This document shows, piece by piece, positions 1 to 7,058 of a stretch of DNA of 20,467 bases. The notes under the pieces were generated by a model. That model did no database searches, was not told where the DNA came from, and saw only the letters and a list, made by a program, of their open reading frames with translations. Within the stretch, counting starts at the first letter, position 1; every line of letters begins with the position of its first letter. Source of the DNA: Bog-473 sp035947875 (GTDB lineage: Bacteria > Actinomycetota > Acidimicrobiia > Acidimicrobiales > RAAP-2); contig DASZJQ010000089.1 of the NCBI GenBank assembly GCA_035947875.1, positions 1-20,467 of the forward strand, read 5' to 3'. Position numbers and translations under genes: made by a program.

Positions 1-16
1 GGGCGCCCGTCACCGA

Positions 17-220
17 CTAGATGGCGCGAACGTTCGCGGCCTGAAGCCCCTTGGGGCCTTGGTTGGTCTCGAACTCGACCTTTTGTCCTTCCTCCAGGTT
101 GCGGTAGCCCGTACCGGAGATCGCGCTGAAATGCACGAATACGTCGGGGCCGCCACCGTCCTGAGTGATGAAGCCGAAGCCCTTCTCACCGTTAAACCAC
201 TTCACGGAACCAGTTGCCAT
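17..220 (-). CDS. cspA: Cold-shock protein, CspA family
   Basis: A 67-residue single-domain cold-shock protein, the usual length for the family. It starts MATGSVKWFN and carries both nucleic-acid-binding motifs: RNP1-like KGFGFI (residues 13-18) and RNP2-like VFVHF (27-31). Such proteins bind single-stranded RNA and DNA in the cytoplasm and act as RNA chaperones. The ATG at 220 is chosen because a strong AAGGAG (231-236 on the complementary strand) lies 10 nt upstream and because residue 1 aligns with the family start. The frame is open further upstream, but that extension is not CSP-like. The gene is alone on its strand near the window edge, with a long upstream spacer. Cold-shock genes often have long regulatory leaders; whether this one does is not shown. 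The family assignment is near certain, but the cold-induced role is inferred. Confidence 0.96.
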   Translation of the reverse strand: MATGSVKWFNGEKGFGFITQDGGGPDVFVHFSAISGTGYRNLEEGQKVEFETNQGPKGLQAANVRAI

Positions 221-572
221 TGAAAATCCACTCCTTCCCTGGCCAGATTTGACCCCGTTTCCTGGGGGCCACGGCCGGTGCGACTCTCTCGAGTCAGAGG
301 GATTTCCAATCTGTACTGGTGGTGCCCTCGGGGAGAACTCTAGCGCGCTGGACTGCGCAATCACCGGTCCCATGGAGATTTGCCCAATTTCGGGCACGCA
401 GCGGGGTCGTCGGTCGGGCCGTCAGACCAGTCCCCGAGCAGGCGCCCAAGCCTGCGGTCGAGCCGGTCCCTGAGCCCGTCCCGAGCACGCCGCGAAGCCT
501 GTAGTCGAGCCGTAGCAAAGCCGGAGTCGAGCCGGAGATTGACTGTCTGACTCCGTTCGGACGTGGGTGAGG
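221..572. other. Gene-free spacer between the TetR gene and cspA
   Basis: 352 bp with no convincing gene. It contains the cspA ribosome-binding site (231-236), a perfect inverted repeat GACTC-TCTC-GAGTC at 282-295, and a block of imperfect direct repeats at 430-535. A plus-strand frame through the repeats reads PVPEP-like residues, but it has no ribosome-binding site or recognisable domain and is best explained by the repeats. I did not find a convincing -35/-10 pair for cspA. Confidence 0.6.
448..535. repeat. Three imperfect ~18-bp direct repeats
   Basis: Copies at 448-465, 495-512 and about 518-535 share an AAGCC start and a GTCGAGCCG end (GTCGAGCCG at 457-465, 504-512 and 526-534). A second motif, GTCCC(C/T)GAGC, recurs nearby at about 430-480. 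The copies are unevenly spaced, unlike the strict tandem arrays elsewhere in the window. Confidence 0.6.
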
Positions 573-1253
573 TCAGACCACCCTGAGGAACATGAGTACG
601 TGCCTGGCCAGATCCTCGGGATCGGCCAGGTCAATCTGGGAGAGGTTGTCGCTCAGGGCCAAGGTGGCCAGTCCGTGCACGATCGACCAGCTGGCAAGGC
701 CGGCCAGGTGGGCTTGCTGGTCATCCCGGTCCGGACCGGCCGCGGCCAGTGGTTCGTCCAGTGTGGCGAATGCCCGGGTCTTGGCGTCCACCAATCTGGG
801 ATCAGCCAGATTCATCAACTCAGGCTGGAACATCACCTCGAAATGACCCCGGTGCTCCAAGGCGAAGCGGATGTATCCCACGCCGATCTCGAGGAAATCG
901 CCGGTCTCGGTCCACACGGAGTGGAGCTCTTCGCCCAGCAGTGTGAAGCCCTCGGTGGCCACCGCAGTGAACAACCCCGCCTTGTCCCCGAAATGGTGCA
1001 CCGGCGCGGCGTGGGAGACACCCGCCGTGGCGGCCAATGCCCTCAAACTCAGAGCGGCCGCGCCGTTCTCGGCGATCGACTTCGCGGCGGCGTCCAACAG
1101 CACCCGCCGTAAGTCACCATGGTGATAGGTGTCGGACGACGACGTGGCCGTCGATGCCGGAGCTGTCGGCGACTCCGCATTCAGCGATACTGCAGCGGTT
1201 GACGTCGCGGCGGGGGTGACCGTCGGCGTGGGCGCCCGCATGGGCGTCCGCAT
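573..1253 (-). CDS. TetR-family transcriptional regulator with WHG-type C-terminal domain
   Basis: A predicted one-component repressor of 226 residues. After a Thr/Ala/Pro/Ser-rich leader of about 40 residues comes the typical TetR opening DTYHHGDLRRVLLDAA. The DNA-binding helix-turn-helix is around residues 69-98, with ALAATAGVSHAAPVHHFGDK. The C-terminal ligand domain carries WSIVHGLATL (about 189-198), the signature of the WHG subgroup. The start is uncertain: ATGs lie at 1322, 1253 and 1241, none with a good ribosome-binding site, and there is no GTG or TTG closer to the domain. 1322 is disfavoured because it would bury the palindrome and overlap the neighbouring promoter. The gene is divergent from the carotenoid-oxygenase gene, which suggests it controls that gene and itself. 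The ligand is unknown. Confidence 0.9.
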   Translation of the reverse strand: MRTPMRAPTPTVTPAATSTAAVSLNAESPTAPASTATSSSDTYHHGDLRRVLLDAAAKSIAENGAAALSLRALAATAGVSHAAPVHHFGDKAGLFTAVATEGFTLLGEELHSVWTETGDFLEIGVGYIRFALEHRGHFEVMFQPELMNLADPRLVDAKTRAFATLDEPLAAAGPDRDDQQAHLAGLASWSIVHGLATLALSDNLSQIDLADPEDLARHVLMFLRVV

Positions 1254-1280
1254 GGTGGAGGATTTCGAAGTAGGCGGCCG

Positions 1281-1298
1281 CCTGTGCTTGGGCACAGG
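1281..1298. promoter_or_regulatory. 18-bp perfect palindrome, candidate TetR operator
   Basis: CCTGTGC-TTGG-GCACAGG, with perfect 7-bp arms and a 4-bp centre, lies 28 bp upstream of the chosen tetR start. A second perfect 12-bp palindrome, AGGCGGCCGCCT (1272-1283), overlaps its left edge. Size and position suit a dimeric TetR autoregulator; binding is inferred. Confidence 0.5.
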
Positions 1299-1301
1299 AG
1301 C

Positions 1302-1328
1302 AGCGTAGCAGAATCTTTCCATTGACAA
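1302..1328 (-). promoter_or_regulatory. Possible tetR promoter
   Basis: On the minus strand TTGTCA (1328 to 1323) is followed after 15 bp by TACGCT (1307 to 1302). The spacing is short, so this is tentative. It would place transcription start at about 1295, inside the palindrome, a typical autorepression layout. The -35 shares bases with the plus-strand -35 of the divergent gene. Confidence 0.3.
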
Positions 1329-1350
1329 GATCCAAGGGTCCCGGTATGTT
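1322..1350 (+). promoter_or_regulatory. Sigma-70-type promoter of the carotenoid-oxygenase gene
   Basis: A perfect -35 TTGACA (1322-1327), a 17-bp spacer and a -10 TATGTT (1345-1350, four of six consensus bases). The predicted start near 1357 gives a leader of about 50 nt before the GTG at 1407, with GGAGGGG (1390-1396) 10 nt upstream of it. Confidence 0.6.
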
Positions 1351-1406
1351 GCCAGAGACACGTCGTCAATGGGCAAAGTCGCCCGAGATGGAGGGGATAA
1401 ATCGCT

Positions 1407-2762
1407 GTGGCCACCAATCCGTATTTGATGGGCAACTTCGCGCCGGTGGTCACCGAGGTGACAGCGCCAAATCTGACCGTGATCGGATCGTTGCCCGTCG
1501 AACTGAGTGGTCGCTTTCTGCGCAACGGACCGAACCCGGTCAAGGCGCCTGACCCATCGACCTATCACTGGTTCACCGGCGATGGGATGGTGCACGGGAT
1601 TCACCTGAGCGAGGGCAAGGCCAATTGGTATCGCAACCGATGGGTCCGATCAGCGGAGGTGGCCCAGGCCTTGGGGGAGGCGGTTCATCCCGGTCCGGTG
1701 CATGAGGGGATGGACTTCGCCTCCAACACCAACGTGATCGGGCACGCCGGACGGACCTTCGCCATCGTCGAGGCCGGCGCCCGGCCCTACGAGCTCACTG
1801 ACGAGCTCGAGACGATCGGGCCCTGCGACTTCGATGGTTCTCTGGCCGGTGGTTACACGGCCCACCCGAAGCGGGATCCCCAGTCGGGCGAACTCTACGC
1901 GGTGTCCTACTACTGGGGGTGGGGTAATGACGTCGAGGTGACAATCCTCGACGCCCAGTCCCGAGTCCGTTCGTCACGGAGGGTCACCCTGGGCGGGCCC
2001 GTGAGCGTGCATGACACAGCCATCACCGAGAAGTGGATTGTCCTATTGGATCTGCCCGTGCTGTTCGATCTGGAGATGGCGGGCGCCGGATCGCTCTTTC
2101 CTTACCACTGGGCGGAGGACTACCCGGCCCGCGTGGGGCTCTTGCCCCGGGACGGTGACTCCACTCACGTCGTGTGGCACGAGGTCGACCCCTGCTACGT
2201 GTTCCACACCATGAACGCATACGACACCGAAGGCGGCGATGGCATCGTGCTCGACGTGGCTCGACACCCCTCCATGTTCCGCACCGTACTGAACGGTCCC
2301 TCCGAGGGTCTGCCGACGCTCGAGCGTTGGCACGTCGACGGCCACGGTGGCCCCGTGAAGGAAGAGCGCCTCGATGACCGAGGCCAGGAGTTTCCCCGTA
2401 TTGACGAACGACAGCTCGGTCGTCCATACCGGATCGGCTACAGCGTCTCCGTGCGGGACGAGGGCGGCATTGTCGGGACCGAGTCGGGTCTGATCCGCCA
2501 TGATCACCTGGCCAATACCACTGAGGTGCGGAACTTCCGGTCCGGCGCCACCATCGGGGAGGGCGTCTTCGTGCCGCGCAGCGAGACCTCCCAAGAGGGC
2601 GACGGCTGGGTACTGACACTGGTGCATCAGGCCGGCACGGACGACTCGGATCTGTACGTCCTCAATGCCCAGGACATCTGTGGCGAGCCCCAAGCCATCG
2701 TCCACTTGCCCCAGCGGGTACCGGCGGGATTCCACGGCAACTGGATCCCAGACCCCGTCTGA
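1407..2762 (+). CDS. Carotenoid cleavage oxygenase (RPE65/CCD) family protein
   Basis: A 451-residue non-heme iron oxygenase of the family that splits C=C bonds in carotenoids, apocarotenoids, stilbenes and related phenylpropenes. The N-terminal GRFLRNGPNP (35-44) and HWFTGDGMVHG (54-64) are diagnostic. The four iron-binding histidines of the beta-propeller are visible: H153 (TAHPK), H202 (VHDT), H267 (FHTMNA) and H443 (FHGNW). EFPRID (328-333) is also family-typical. The length is near that of bacterial apocarotenoid oxygenases. The start is GTG at 1407, with GGAGGGG 10 nt upstream. No signal peptide is seen, so it is probably cytosolic. It is divergent from a TetR regulator and convergent with the CoA operon. 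The substrate cannot be told from sequence; no carotenoid biosynthesis genes are in view. Confidence 0.93.
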   Translation: MATNPYLMGNFAPVVTEVTAPNLTVIGSLPVELSGRFLRNGPNPVKAPDPSTYHWFTGDGMVHGIHLSEGKANWYRNRWVRSAEVAQALGEAVHPGPVHEGMDFASNTNVIGHAGRTFAIVEAGARPYELTDELETIGPCDFDGSLAGGYTAHPKRDPQSGELYAVSYYWGWGNDVEVTILDAQSRVRSSRRVTLGGPVSVHDTAITEKWIVLLDLPVLFDLEMAGAGSLFPYHWAEDYPARVGLLPRDGDSTHVVWHEVDPCYVFHTMNAYDTEGGDGIVLDVARHPSMFRTVLNGPSEGLPTLERWHVDGHGGPVKEERLDDRGQEFPRIDERQLGRPYRIGYSVSVRDEGGIVGTESGLIRHDHLANTTEVRNFRSGATIGEGVFVPRSETSQEGDGWVLTLVHQAGTDDSDLYVLNAQDICGEPQAIVHLPQRVPAGFHGNWIPDPV

Positions 2763-2840
2763 CGAGGTTGCGCAAGGCCGGCCAGGTCTCGTCGCCTGCC
2801 CCATCCGCACGCCTCAGTTCGCTTGCCTCAGCCCGGTCAG

Positions 2841-3230
2841 TCAGCCCTCCGGCTCGGCCTCGCGTTCGGCCTCCAGCCGGGCCACCAGCCGCTTGGGCGC
2901 CGTCAGGCAGTAACTCTCGTAGATCATCTCGGCAACCTCGTCCCAATTGGGCGCCGCTTCCAGGGCGATCCGCACGCCGACCCAGCCCTTTGAGCCCACG
3001 TAGGGAGGCACGAAGAATCGCTCGCCGTCGGAATTGACCAATATCCGCTGAACCCCCTCCGGCGCCTTCAGGGTCATATATGACCGATCCTCGCTGATGA
3101 CGACGAAGAGCTTGTCCCGCACCCGAAAGCCGGGGGAGACGTGTCCGCCGAACGACTTCTCGACCGCCTCGGGCAGGGCCAGGCAGGTCTTCCGGATGCG
3201 CTCGATCACTCTGGCGGGGGCGCCGGCCAT
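2841..3230 (-). CDS. MmcQ/YjbR-family protein (CyaY-like fold)
   Basis: A 129-residue cytoplasmic protein with the hallmarks of the YjbR/MmcQ family: an N-terminal helix ending LALPEAVE, then GFRVRDKLFVVI, MTLKAP, GWVGVRI and a final IYESY with AP-KRL. The fold resembles CyaY and may bind nucleic acid, but no firm function is known. The ATG at 3230 is preferred over the GTG at 3251 because GGAAGG lies about 7 nt upstream and the family homology begins there. It is the last gene of the seven-gene minus-strand run, 71 bp after the di-iron gene, and ends convergently with the carotenoid-oxygenase gene. No obvious hairpin with a T-run lies in the 78-bp convergent gap. Confidence 0.87.
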   Translation of the reverse strand: MAGAPARVIERIRKTCLALPEAVEKSFGGHVSPGFRVRDKLFVVISEDRSYMTLKAPEGVQRILVNSDGERFFVPPYVGSKGWVGVRIALEAAPNWDEVAEMIYESYCLTAPKRLVARLEAEREAEPEG

Positions 3231-3283
3231 ATCATTCCCTTCCAGGAGCACCAGAAGTCAGTCGCCCGACCGTCGTGTCCCCG

Positions 3284-3308
3284 GTCCTCAGTCCTCAGTC
3301 CTCAGTCC
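3284..3308. repeat. 7-bp tandem repeat on the stop codon of the di-iron gene
   Basis: GTCCTCA x3 plus GTCC. On the minus strand each unit contains TGA. Because 7 is not a multiple of 3, the three copies (TCA at 3302-3304, 3295-3297 and 3288-3290) place a stop in all three frames; the first is the native stop of the upstream gene. Confidence 0.95.
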
Positions 3309-4459
3309 GCCGCCGAAGCCATCCGGTCGGCCGCCACGGCGTCATAGGCCTCGTAGTCGGAGCCGGTGTCGTCAGCGAACTCGAATTCCAGAAGCCCCGC
3401 CGCGCCCCAGCGCTCCCGTAGATACCCACCATTCGCGTCCAGCAGGCCCAGCTTGCGGGTGTTCGGCACCAGCTTGGCGAAGAAGCCGCGTTGGAAGCCA
3501 CGCGCGGGGTTGACCTTGGACTCGGCGGCCGCCTGCACGATGAAGGGCACCACAGCAGCCTCCGTCGTCCCCATCCGTTCCCACACCTCGGGCGTCGTCG
3601 CCCGCGACCGCGAGTTCAAGGTCGCGTCGACCATGAACTCCTGGCGTTCCTTGAGTTCGGCCTGGCTCAGGTCGGCGTAGAACTCCGACAACGTCAACAC
3701 CCCGAACGCCACGTGCCGGGCCTCGTCTGACATGACGTACCGCAGCAACTTCTTCAGCAGCGGCTCCTGGGTCCGCCGCAACATGTCCCCGAACGCCGCC
3801 AACGCCAGCGACTCGATCACGATCTGCATCCCCAGATACGCAATGTCCCACCGGGAGTCCTCCAGCAAGGACCAGATCTGCTCCTTCAGGAACGGGCTCA
3901 TCGGGTAGGCCTCGCCCAACTTGGTCGACAGGTACTTGGCGAACACCTCGGTGTGCCGGGCCTCGTCCATGGTCTGGGTGGAGGCGTAGTACTTGGCGTC
4001 GATCCAAGGCACGGTCTCGACGATCTTGGCGGCGGTCATCATGGCGCCCTGCTCGCCGTGCATGAACTGGCTCAACGAGGCCGTGAAGAACTCGATGCCA
4101 AGCCGGGTGTACTCCTTCTCCGACCACGTGGCCAACGGCGAGCCCGGCAGCCGCCCCGCCACCCGGGCCACCGCCAGCATCGGGCTGTCCTGCTCGGCCA
4201 CCAGACGCTCGGGGTCGACGTCGGTGGCCCAGTCCAGGTCGGTCACGCTGTTCCACTGCGAGCCCATGGCCTTGTTGTAGAGCGTGACCAGTTGCGTCCG
4301 GTTCCGCTCGTAGTCCCACAGGAAGGCGCGATTGGCATTGTCGTGGATGATGTGGATGGCCTCGTCCATCTCCCCTTGACTCGGCAGCGGAGGCGTGACC
4401 CCCGACCCGGCCCCCGACCCCGCCCCCGAGTCCGACTCCGACTCCGACTCGATGGTCAT
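3302..4459 (-). CDS. Ferritin-like di-iron protein, putative oxygenase or desaturase
   Basis: A 385-residue helical protein with the ligand pattern of ferritin-like/R2-like di-iron enzymes: E136 (HGEQ), E166-x2-H169 (DEARH), E216 (IESLAL) and E246-x2-H249 (DEARH). Enzymes with this set activate O2 for desaturation, hydroxylation or N-oxidation. The closest resemblance I recognise is to uncharacterised actinobacterial ferritin-like proteins found near fatty-acid genes; AurF-type N-oxygenases are a more distant possibility. The first 20 residues are low-complexity Ser/Glu/Gly (ESESESDSGAGSG), encoded by short DNA repeats. The ATG at 4459 has AGGAG 9 nt upstream and lies 5 bp past the SDR stop, so the two genes are co-translated or nearly so. 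The context suggests that an acyl-CoA or free acid is its substrate, or that it supplies the product taken up by the pathway. No reductase is adjacent. Confidence 0.85.
   Translation of the reverse strand: MTIESESESDSGAGSGAGSGVTPPLPSQGEMDEAIHIIHDNANRAFLWDYERNRTQLVTLYNKAMGSQWNSVTDLDWATDVDPERLVAEQDSPMLAVARVAGRLPGSPLATWSEKEYTRLGIEFFTASLSQFMHGEQGAMMTAAKIVETVPWIDAKYYASTQTMDEARHTEVFAKYLSTKLGEAYPMSPFLKEQIWSLLEDSRWDIAYLGMQIVIESLALAAFGDMLRRTQEPLLKKLLRYVMSDEARHVAFGVLTLSEFYADLSQAELKERQEFMVDATLNSRSRATTPEVWERMGTTEAAVVPFIVQAAAESKVNPARGFQRGFFAKLVPNTRKLGLLDANGGYLRERWGAAGLLEFEFADDTGSDYEAYDAVAADRMASAAD
4401..4450. repeat. In-gene short repeats encoding the N-terminus of the di-iron protein
   Basis: A 12-bp unit (CCCGACCCGGCC, CCCGACCCCGCC) is followed by TCCGAC x3 (4431-4448). 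Both periods are multiples of 3, so the frame is kept and the result is a Ser/Asp/Glu/Gly-rich tail. Confidence 0.85.
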
Positions 4460-4464
4460 TTCAG

Positions 4465-5379
4465 TCAGCTCCTCTTCCCACCCATGTTGGCGTTCGGCGC
4501 CGCCTTCTCGACCAGCCCGGGGATGACCCCGCCCAGCTCGGCCGGATCCCAGCGGTCGTCCTTGTCGACCCCGGGCCCGGCCACCCAGCCCTCGGCCACC
4601 GAGATATTGCCGCCCATCACGTTGAAGACCCGCCCGGTGATGGCGGCCGACTCGGGGCTGCCCAGCCACACGACCAGGGGAGCGATGTTGCCCGGGTCCA
4701 ACGGGTCGAACTCCTCGGGCTTCTTGGCCGCAGAGGCAGCGCCCATGCCCAGGTTCTCGGTCATCCGGGTCAGGGCGGCCGGGGCGATGGCGTTGACGGT
4801 GACGCCATAGCGGCCCAGCTCCATCGCCGCAATGATCGTCATGGAGGCGATACCGGCCTTGGCTGCGCCGTAGTTGGTCTGCCCCACGTTGCCGTAGATC
4901 CCCGACGGCGACGTCGTGTTGATGATCCGGGCATCGTTGGTCTCGCCCGCTTTGGAGCGGTTGCGCCAGTACTCACTGGCGTGGCGCATCGGCGCAAACG
5001 TCCCCCGCAGGTGCACCCGGATGACCGCATCCCACTCCTCGATCGTCATATTGACCATCATCCGGTCACGTAGGATCCCGGCGTTGTTGACCAGGACATC
5101 GAGCCCGCCGAACGTGTCGATGGCGGTCTGGATCAGCCGCCCGGCCCCTTCGTAGTCCGAGACGTCGTCACCGTTGGCCACGGCTTCGGCGCCCATGCCA
5201 CGTATCTCGTCGACCACCTCTCCCGCCGGACCGGCCGAACTCCCGGTCCCGTCGACCTCCGCCCCGAGGTCGTTCACCACGATCTTGGCGCCCTGGCTGG
5301 CGAACTCGAGGGCGTGCTCACGCCCGATGCCCCGGCCCGCCCCGGTGATGACGACGATGCGTCCGTCGTTGATACCCAT
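4465..5379 (-). CDS. Short-chain dehydrogenase, 17-beta-HSD4/MFE-2-like (3R)-hydroxyacyl-CoA dehydrogenase type
   Basis: A 304-residue SDR. The cofactor-binding glycine motif TGAGRGIGREHA is at 12-23, VVNDLG (34-39) with its acidic residue points to NAD(H), NNAG is at 98-101, and the catalytic set is S157, Y170 and K174 (YGAAK). The stretches NNAGILRDR, VHLRGTF and SPSGIYGNVGQTNY closely follow the dehydrogenase domain of peroxisomal multifunctional enzyme 2, which oxidises (3R)-hydroxyacyl-CoA to 3-ketoacyl-CoA. The ATG at 5379 has AAAGGAG 8 nt upstream. The gene follows the acyl-CoA synthetase by 53 bp and precedes the di-iron gene by 5 bp. It probably supplies the ketoacyl-CoA or acts on the hydroxyacyl-CoA in the same pathway; a steroid or terpenoid alcohol is an alternative substrate. 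Confidence 0.93.
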   Translation of the reverse strand: MGINDGRIVVITGAGRGIGREHALEFASQGAKIVVNDLGAEVDGTGSSAGPAGEVVDEIRGMGAEAVANGDDVSDYEGAGRLIQTAIDTFGGLDVLVNNAGILRDRMMVNMTIEEWDAVIRVHLRGTFAPMRHASEYWRNRSKAGETNDARIINTTSPSGIYGNVGQTNYGAAKAGIASMTIIAAMELGRYGVTVNAIAPAALTRMTENLGMGAASAAKKPEEFDPLDPGNIAPLVVWLGSPESAAITGRVFNVMGGNISVAEGWVAGPGVDKDDRWDPAELGGVIPGLVEKAAPNANMGGKRS

Positions 5380-5413
5380 GATGTTCGCTCCTTTATCTCG
5401 CATCCCTCGTATG

Positions 5414-5433
5414 TCTCGGATCTCGGATCTCGC
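5414..5433. repeat. 7-bp repeat just downstream of the acyl-CoA synthetase stop
   Basis: TCTCGGA x2 (5414-5420, 5421-5427) plus TCTCGC, touching the stop codon at 5433-5435. The repeat lies in the 53-bp spacer before the SDR gene. Confidence 0.85.
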
Positions 5434-7058
5434 TACCGCTGCTGTCCCGCTGCTGCCGCTCGATACTGGTCACGCAGCAGCCGCTTGTAGATCTTCCCCG
5501 TATCCTCGCGCGGCAGCTGGTCCACGAAATCCACCGTGCGTGGGCACTTGAAGTGGGCCAGCCGCGCCCGGCAGAACGCCATGAGCTCGGCCCCCAGTTC
5601 GGCGCCCTGGGCCCCGCTGACCACCACCCCCTCGGCCGGCTCCACCACGGCCTTGACCGCCTCGCCCCATTCCTCGTCGGGTACCCCGATGGTCGCCACG
5701 TCGCCCACGGCCGGATGCTCGAGCAGGACGGCGTCGACTTCGGCCGGGTAGATGTTCACGCCACCCGAGATGATGAGGTTGGCGGTGCGGTCGGTCAGGA
5801 ACAGAAAGCCCTCGTCGTCCATGAAGCCCATATCACCCAGGGTGAAGTAGTCGCCCCGGAAGGCGTCACCGGTTTTCTCCGCGTCGCCGTAGTAGTCGAA
5901 CCTGCTGGCGGCCGAAGCCCGCAGGAAGACCAGACCGATCTCGCCCGGGACGACGGGATTGCCGTCGGGGTCGGCCACCTTGACCTGGTCGGCCAGCATC
6001 GGGCGGCCGACCGTCCCCGGATGAGCCAGCCACGTCGCCGAGTCGACCAGCGTGCCCAGGCCCTCGGTGGCGGCGTAGTACTCGACCACGATCGGGCCCA
6101 GCCATTCGATCAGCGCCTGTTTGACGCCGACGGGACAGGGGGCCGCACCGTGGATGATGAAGCGCAGCGACGACAGGTCCGACGCCCGCCGCACGTCGTC
6201 GGGCAGGGCCAGCATGCGGTGGAACATGGTCGGCACCATGTGGGTGTGGGTGATCCCGTGTCGCTCGATGAGCCGCAGCGTCTCGGCCGGATCCCAGTGC
6301 TCCATGATCACGACGGGCACGCCGTAGATGAACGGAATGGCGATCGAGAAGGCCAGCGGGGCGGCGTGGTAGAGCGGCCCGGTGCACAGGTGCACGTCGA
6401 CGCTGCGCTCCCAGTCCTCGTCGTAGCCGCAGAAGTTGACGGTGGCCAGCGCGCTGGGCGCCTGGCCCTCGCGGTGCACGCCCTTGGGGCGACCCGTAGT
6501 GCCCGACGTGTAGAGCATCTGGGTGCCGATGACCGGGTCGTCGATGTCCGCCCCGTCTTCGGCGGCGATCACCTCGTCGTATGACGCAAACCCCGGCCGG
6601 TCGCCGCCGACGGCCAGACGGACCATCCCCGCCCCCGCCCCCAACGCAGCAGCACCCGCCTCCCCTGACGCTTCCGCATCCCTCAATGCCGACGCCTCCG
6701 CGATCTTGTCGCCCAATTCGGCCGCTCCAATGAATGCCTTGGCCTCGCAGTTGGCGACGATGTACGCCGCCTCCTCGCCGGTGAGGTGCCAGTTGATCGG
6801 TGTCAGCCGCAGGCCGGAACGCTGCGCCGCGTAGAGCACCTCCAGGAATTCGGGCCGGTTGGTGCACATGAGGGCCACGCTGTCGCCGGGGGCGAGGCCT
6901 CGGGCCCGCAGCGCCCGGACCAGGCGGTTGATGTTGGCGTTGAGCTCACCGAACGTGCGGTTGCCATACGCCGTGATGACGGCCGGACGGTCGGGCCCCT
7001 TCGCTGCCCACCAGGCCAGCAGCATTCCCTCGGCTGCCGCGGCCGCCCGATCCTTCAC
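5433..7058 (-). CDS. Acyl-CoA synthetase (AMP-forming, FadD-like)
   Basis: A 541-residue adenylate-forming ligase that activates a carboxylic acid to its CoA thioester through an acyl-AMP. The phosphate-binding loop YTSGTTGRPKG is at 183-193, YYAATEG at 327-333, GDMGFMDDEGFLFLTDR begins near 408, and the C-terminal PREDTGKIYKR holds the catalytic lysine (about K522). The GTG at 7058 overlaps the TGA of the DUF35 gene (GTGA), which points to translational coupling; an ATG at 7025 is the alternative. An Ala/Gly/Glu-rich stretch lies at about 130-145. Members near DUF35 and thiolase genes often activate steroid side chains or branched and aromatic acids, so the exact substrate is open. Confidence 0.94.
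   Translation of the reverse strand: MKDRAAAAAEGMLLAWWAAKGPDRPAVITAYGNRTFGELNANINRLVRALRARGLAPGDSVALMCTNRPEFLEVLYAAQRSGLRLTPINWHLTGEEAAYIVANCEAKAFIGAAELGDKIAEASALRDAEASGEAGAAALGAGAGMVRLAVGGDRPGFASYDEVIAAEDGADIDDPVIGTQMLYTSGTTGRPKGVHREGQAPSALATVNFCGYDEDWERSVDVHLCTGPLYHAAPLAFSIAIPFIYGVPVVIMEHWDPAETLRLIERHGITHTHMVPTMFHRMLALPDDVRRASDLSSLRFIIHGAAPCPVGVKQALIEWLGPIVVEYYAATEGLGTLVDSATWLAHPGTVGRPMLADQVKVADPDGNPVVPGEIGLVFLRASAASRFDYYGDAEKTGDAFRGDYFTLGDMGFMDDEGFLFLTDRTANLIISGGVNIYPAEVDAVLLEHPAVGDVATIGVPDEEWGEAVKAVVEPAEGVVVSGAQGAELGAELMAFCRARLAHFKCPRTVDFVDQLPREDTGKIYKRLLRDQYRAAAAGQQR

Noticed and set aside
319..504. A plus-strand frame encoding PVPEP-like repeats in the spacer before cspA
   Set aside because: No ribosome-binding site, no domain, and the residues follow directly from the DNA repeats at 430-535.
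573..1604. Long version of the TetR protein starting at 1604
   Set aside because: The extension overlaps the carotenoid-oxygenase coding region and the divergent promoter, and has no TetR-like sequence before about residue 158.
5553..6584. A 343-codon plus-strand open frame
   Set aside because: It is antisense to the acyl-CoA synthetase, whose motifs are intact along the whole stretch; composition is His/Arg/Gly-rich as expected of a shadow frame.
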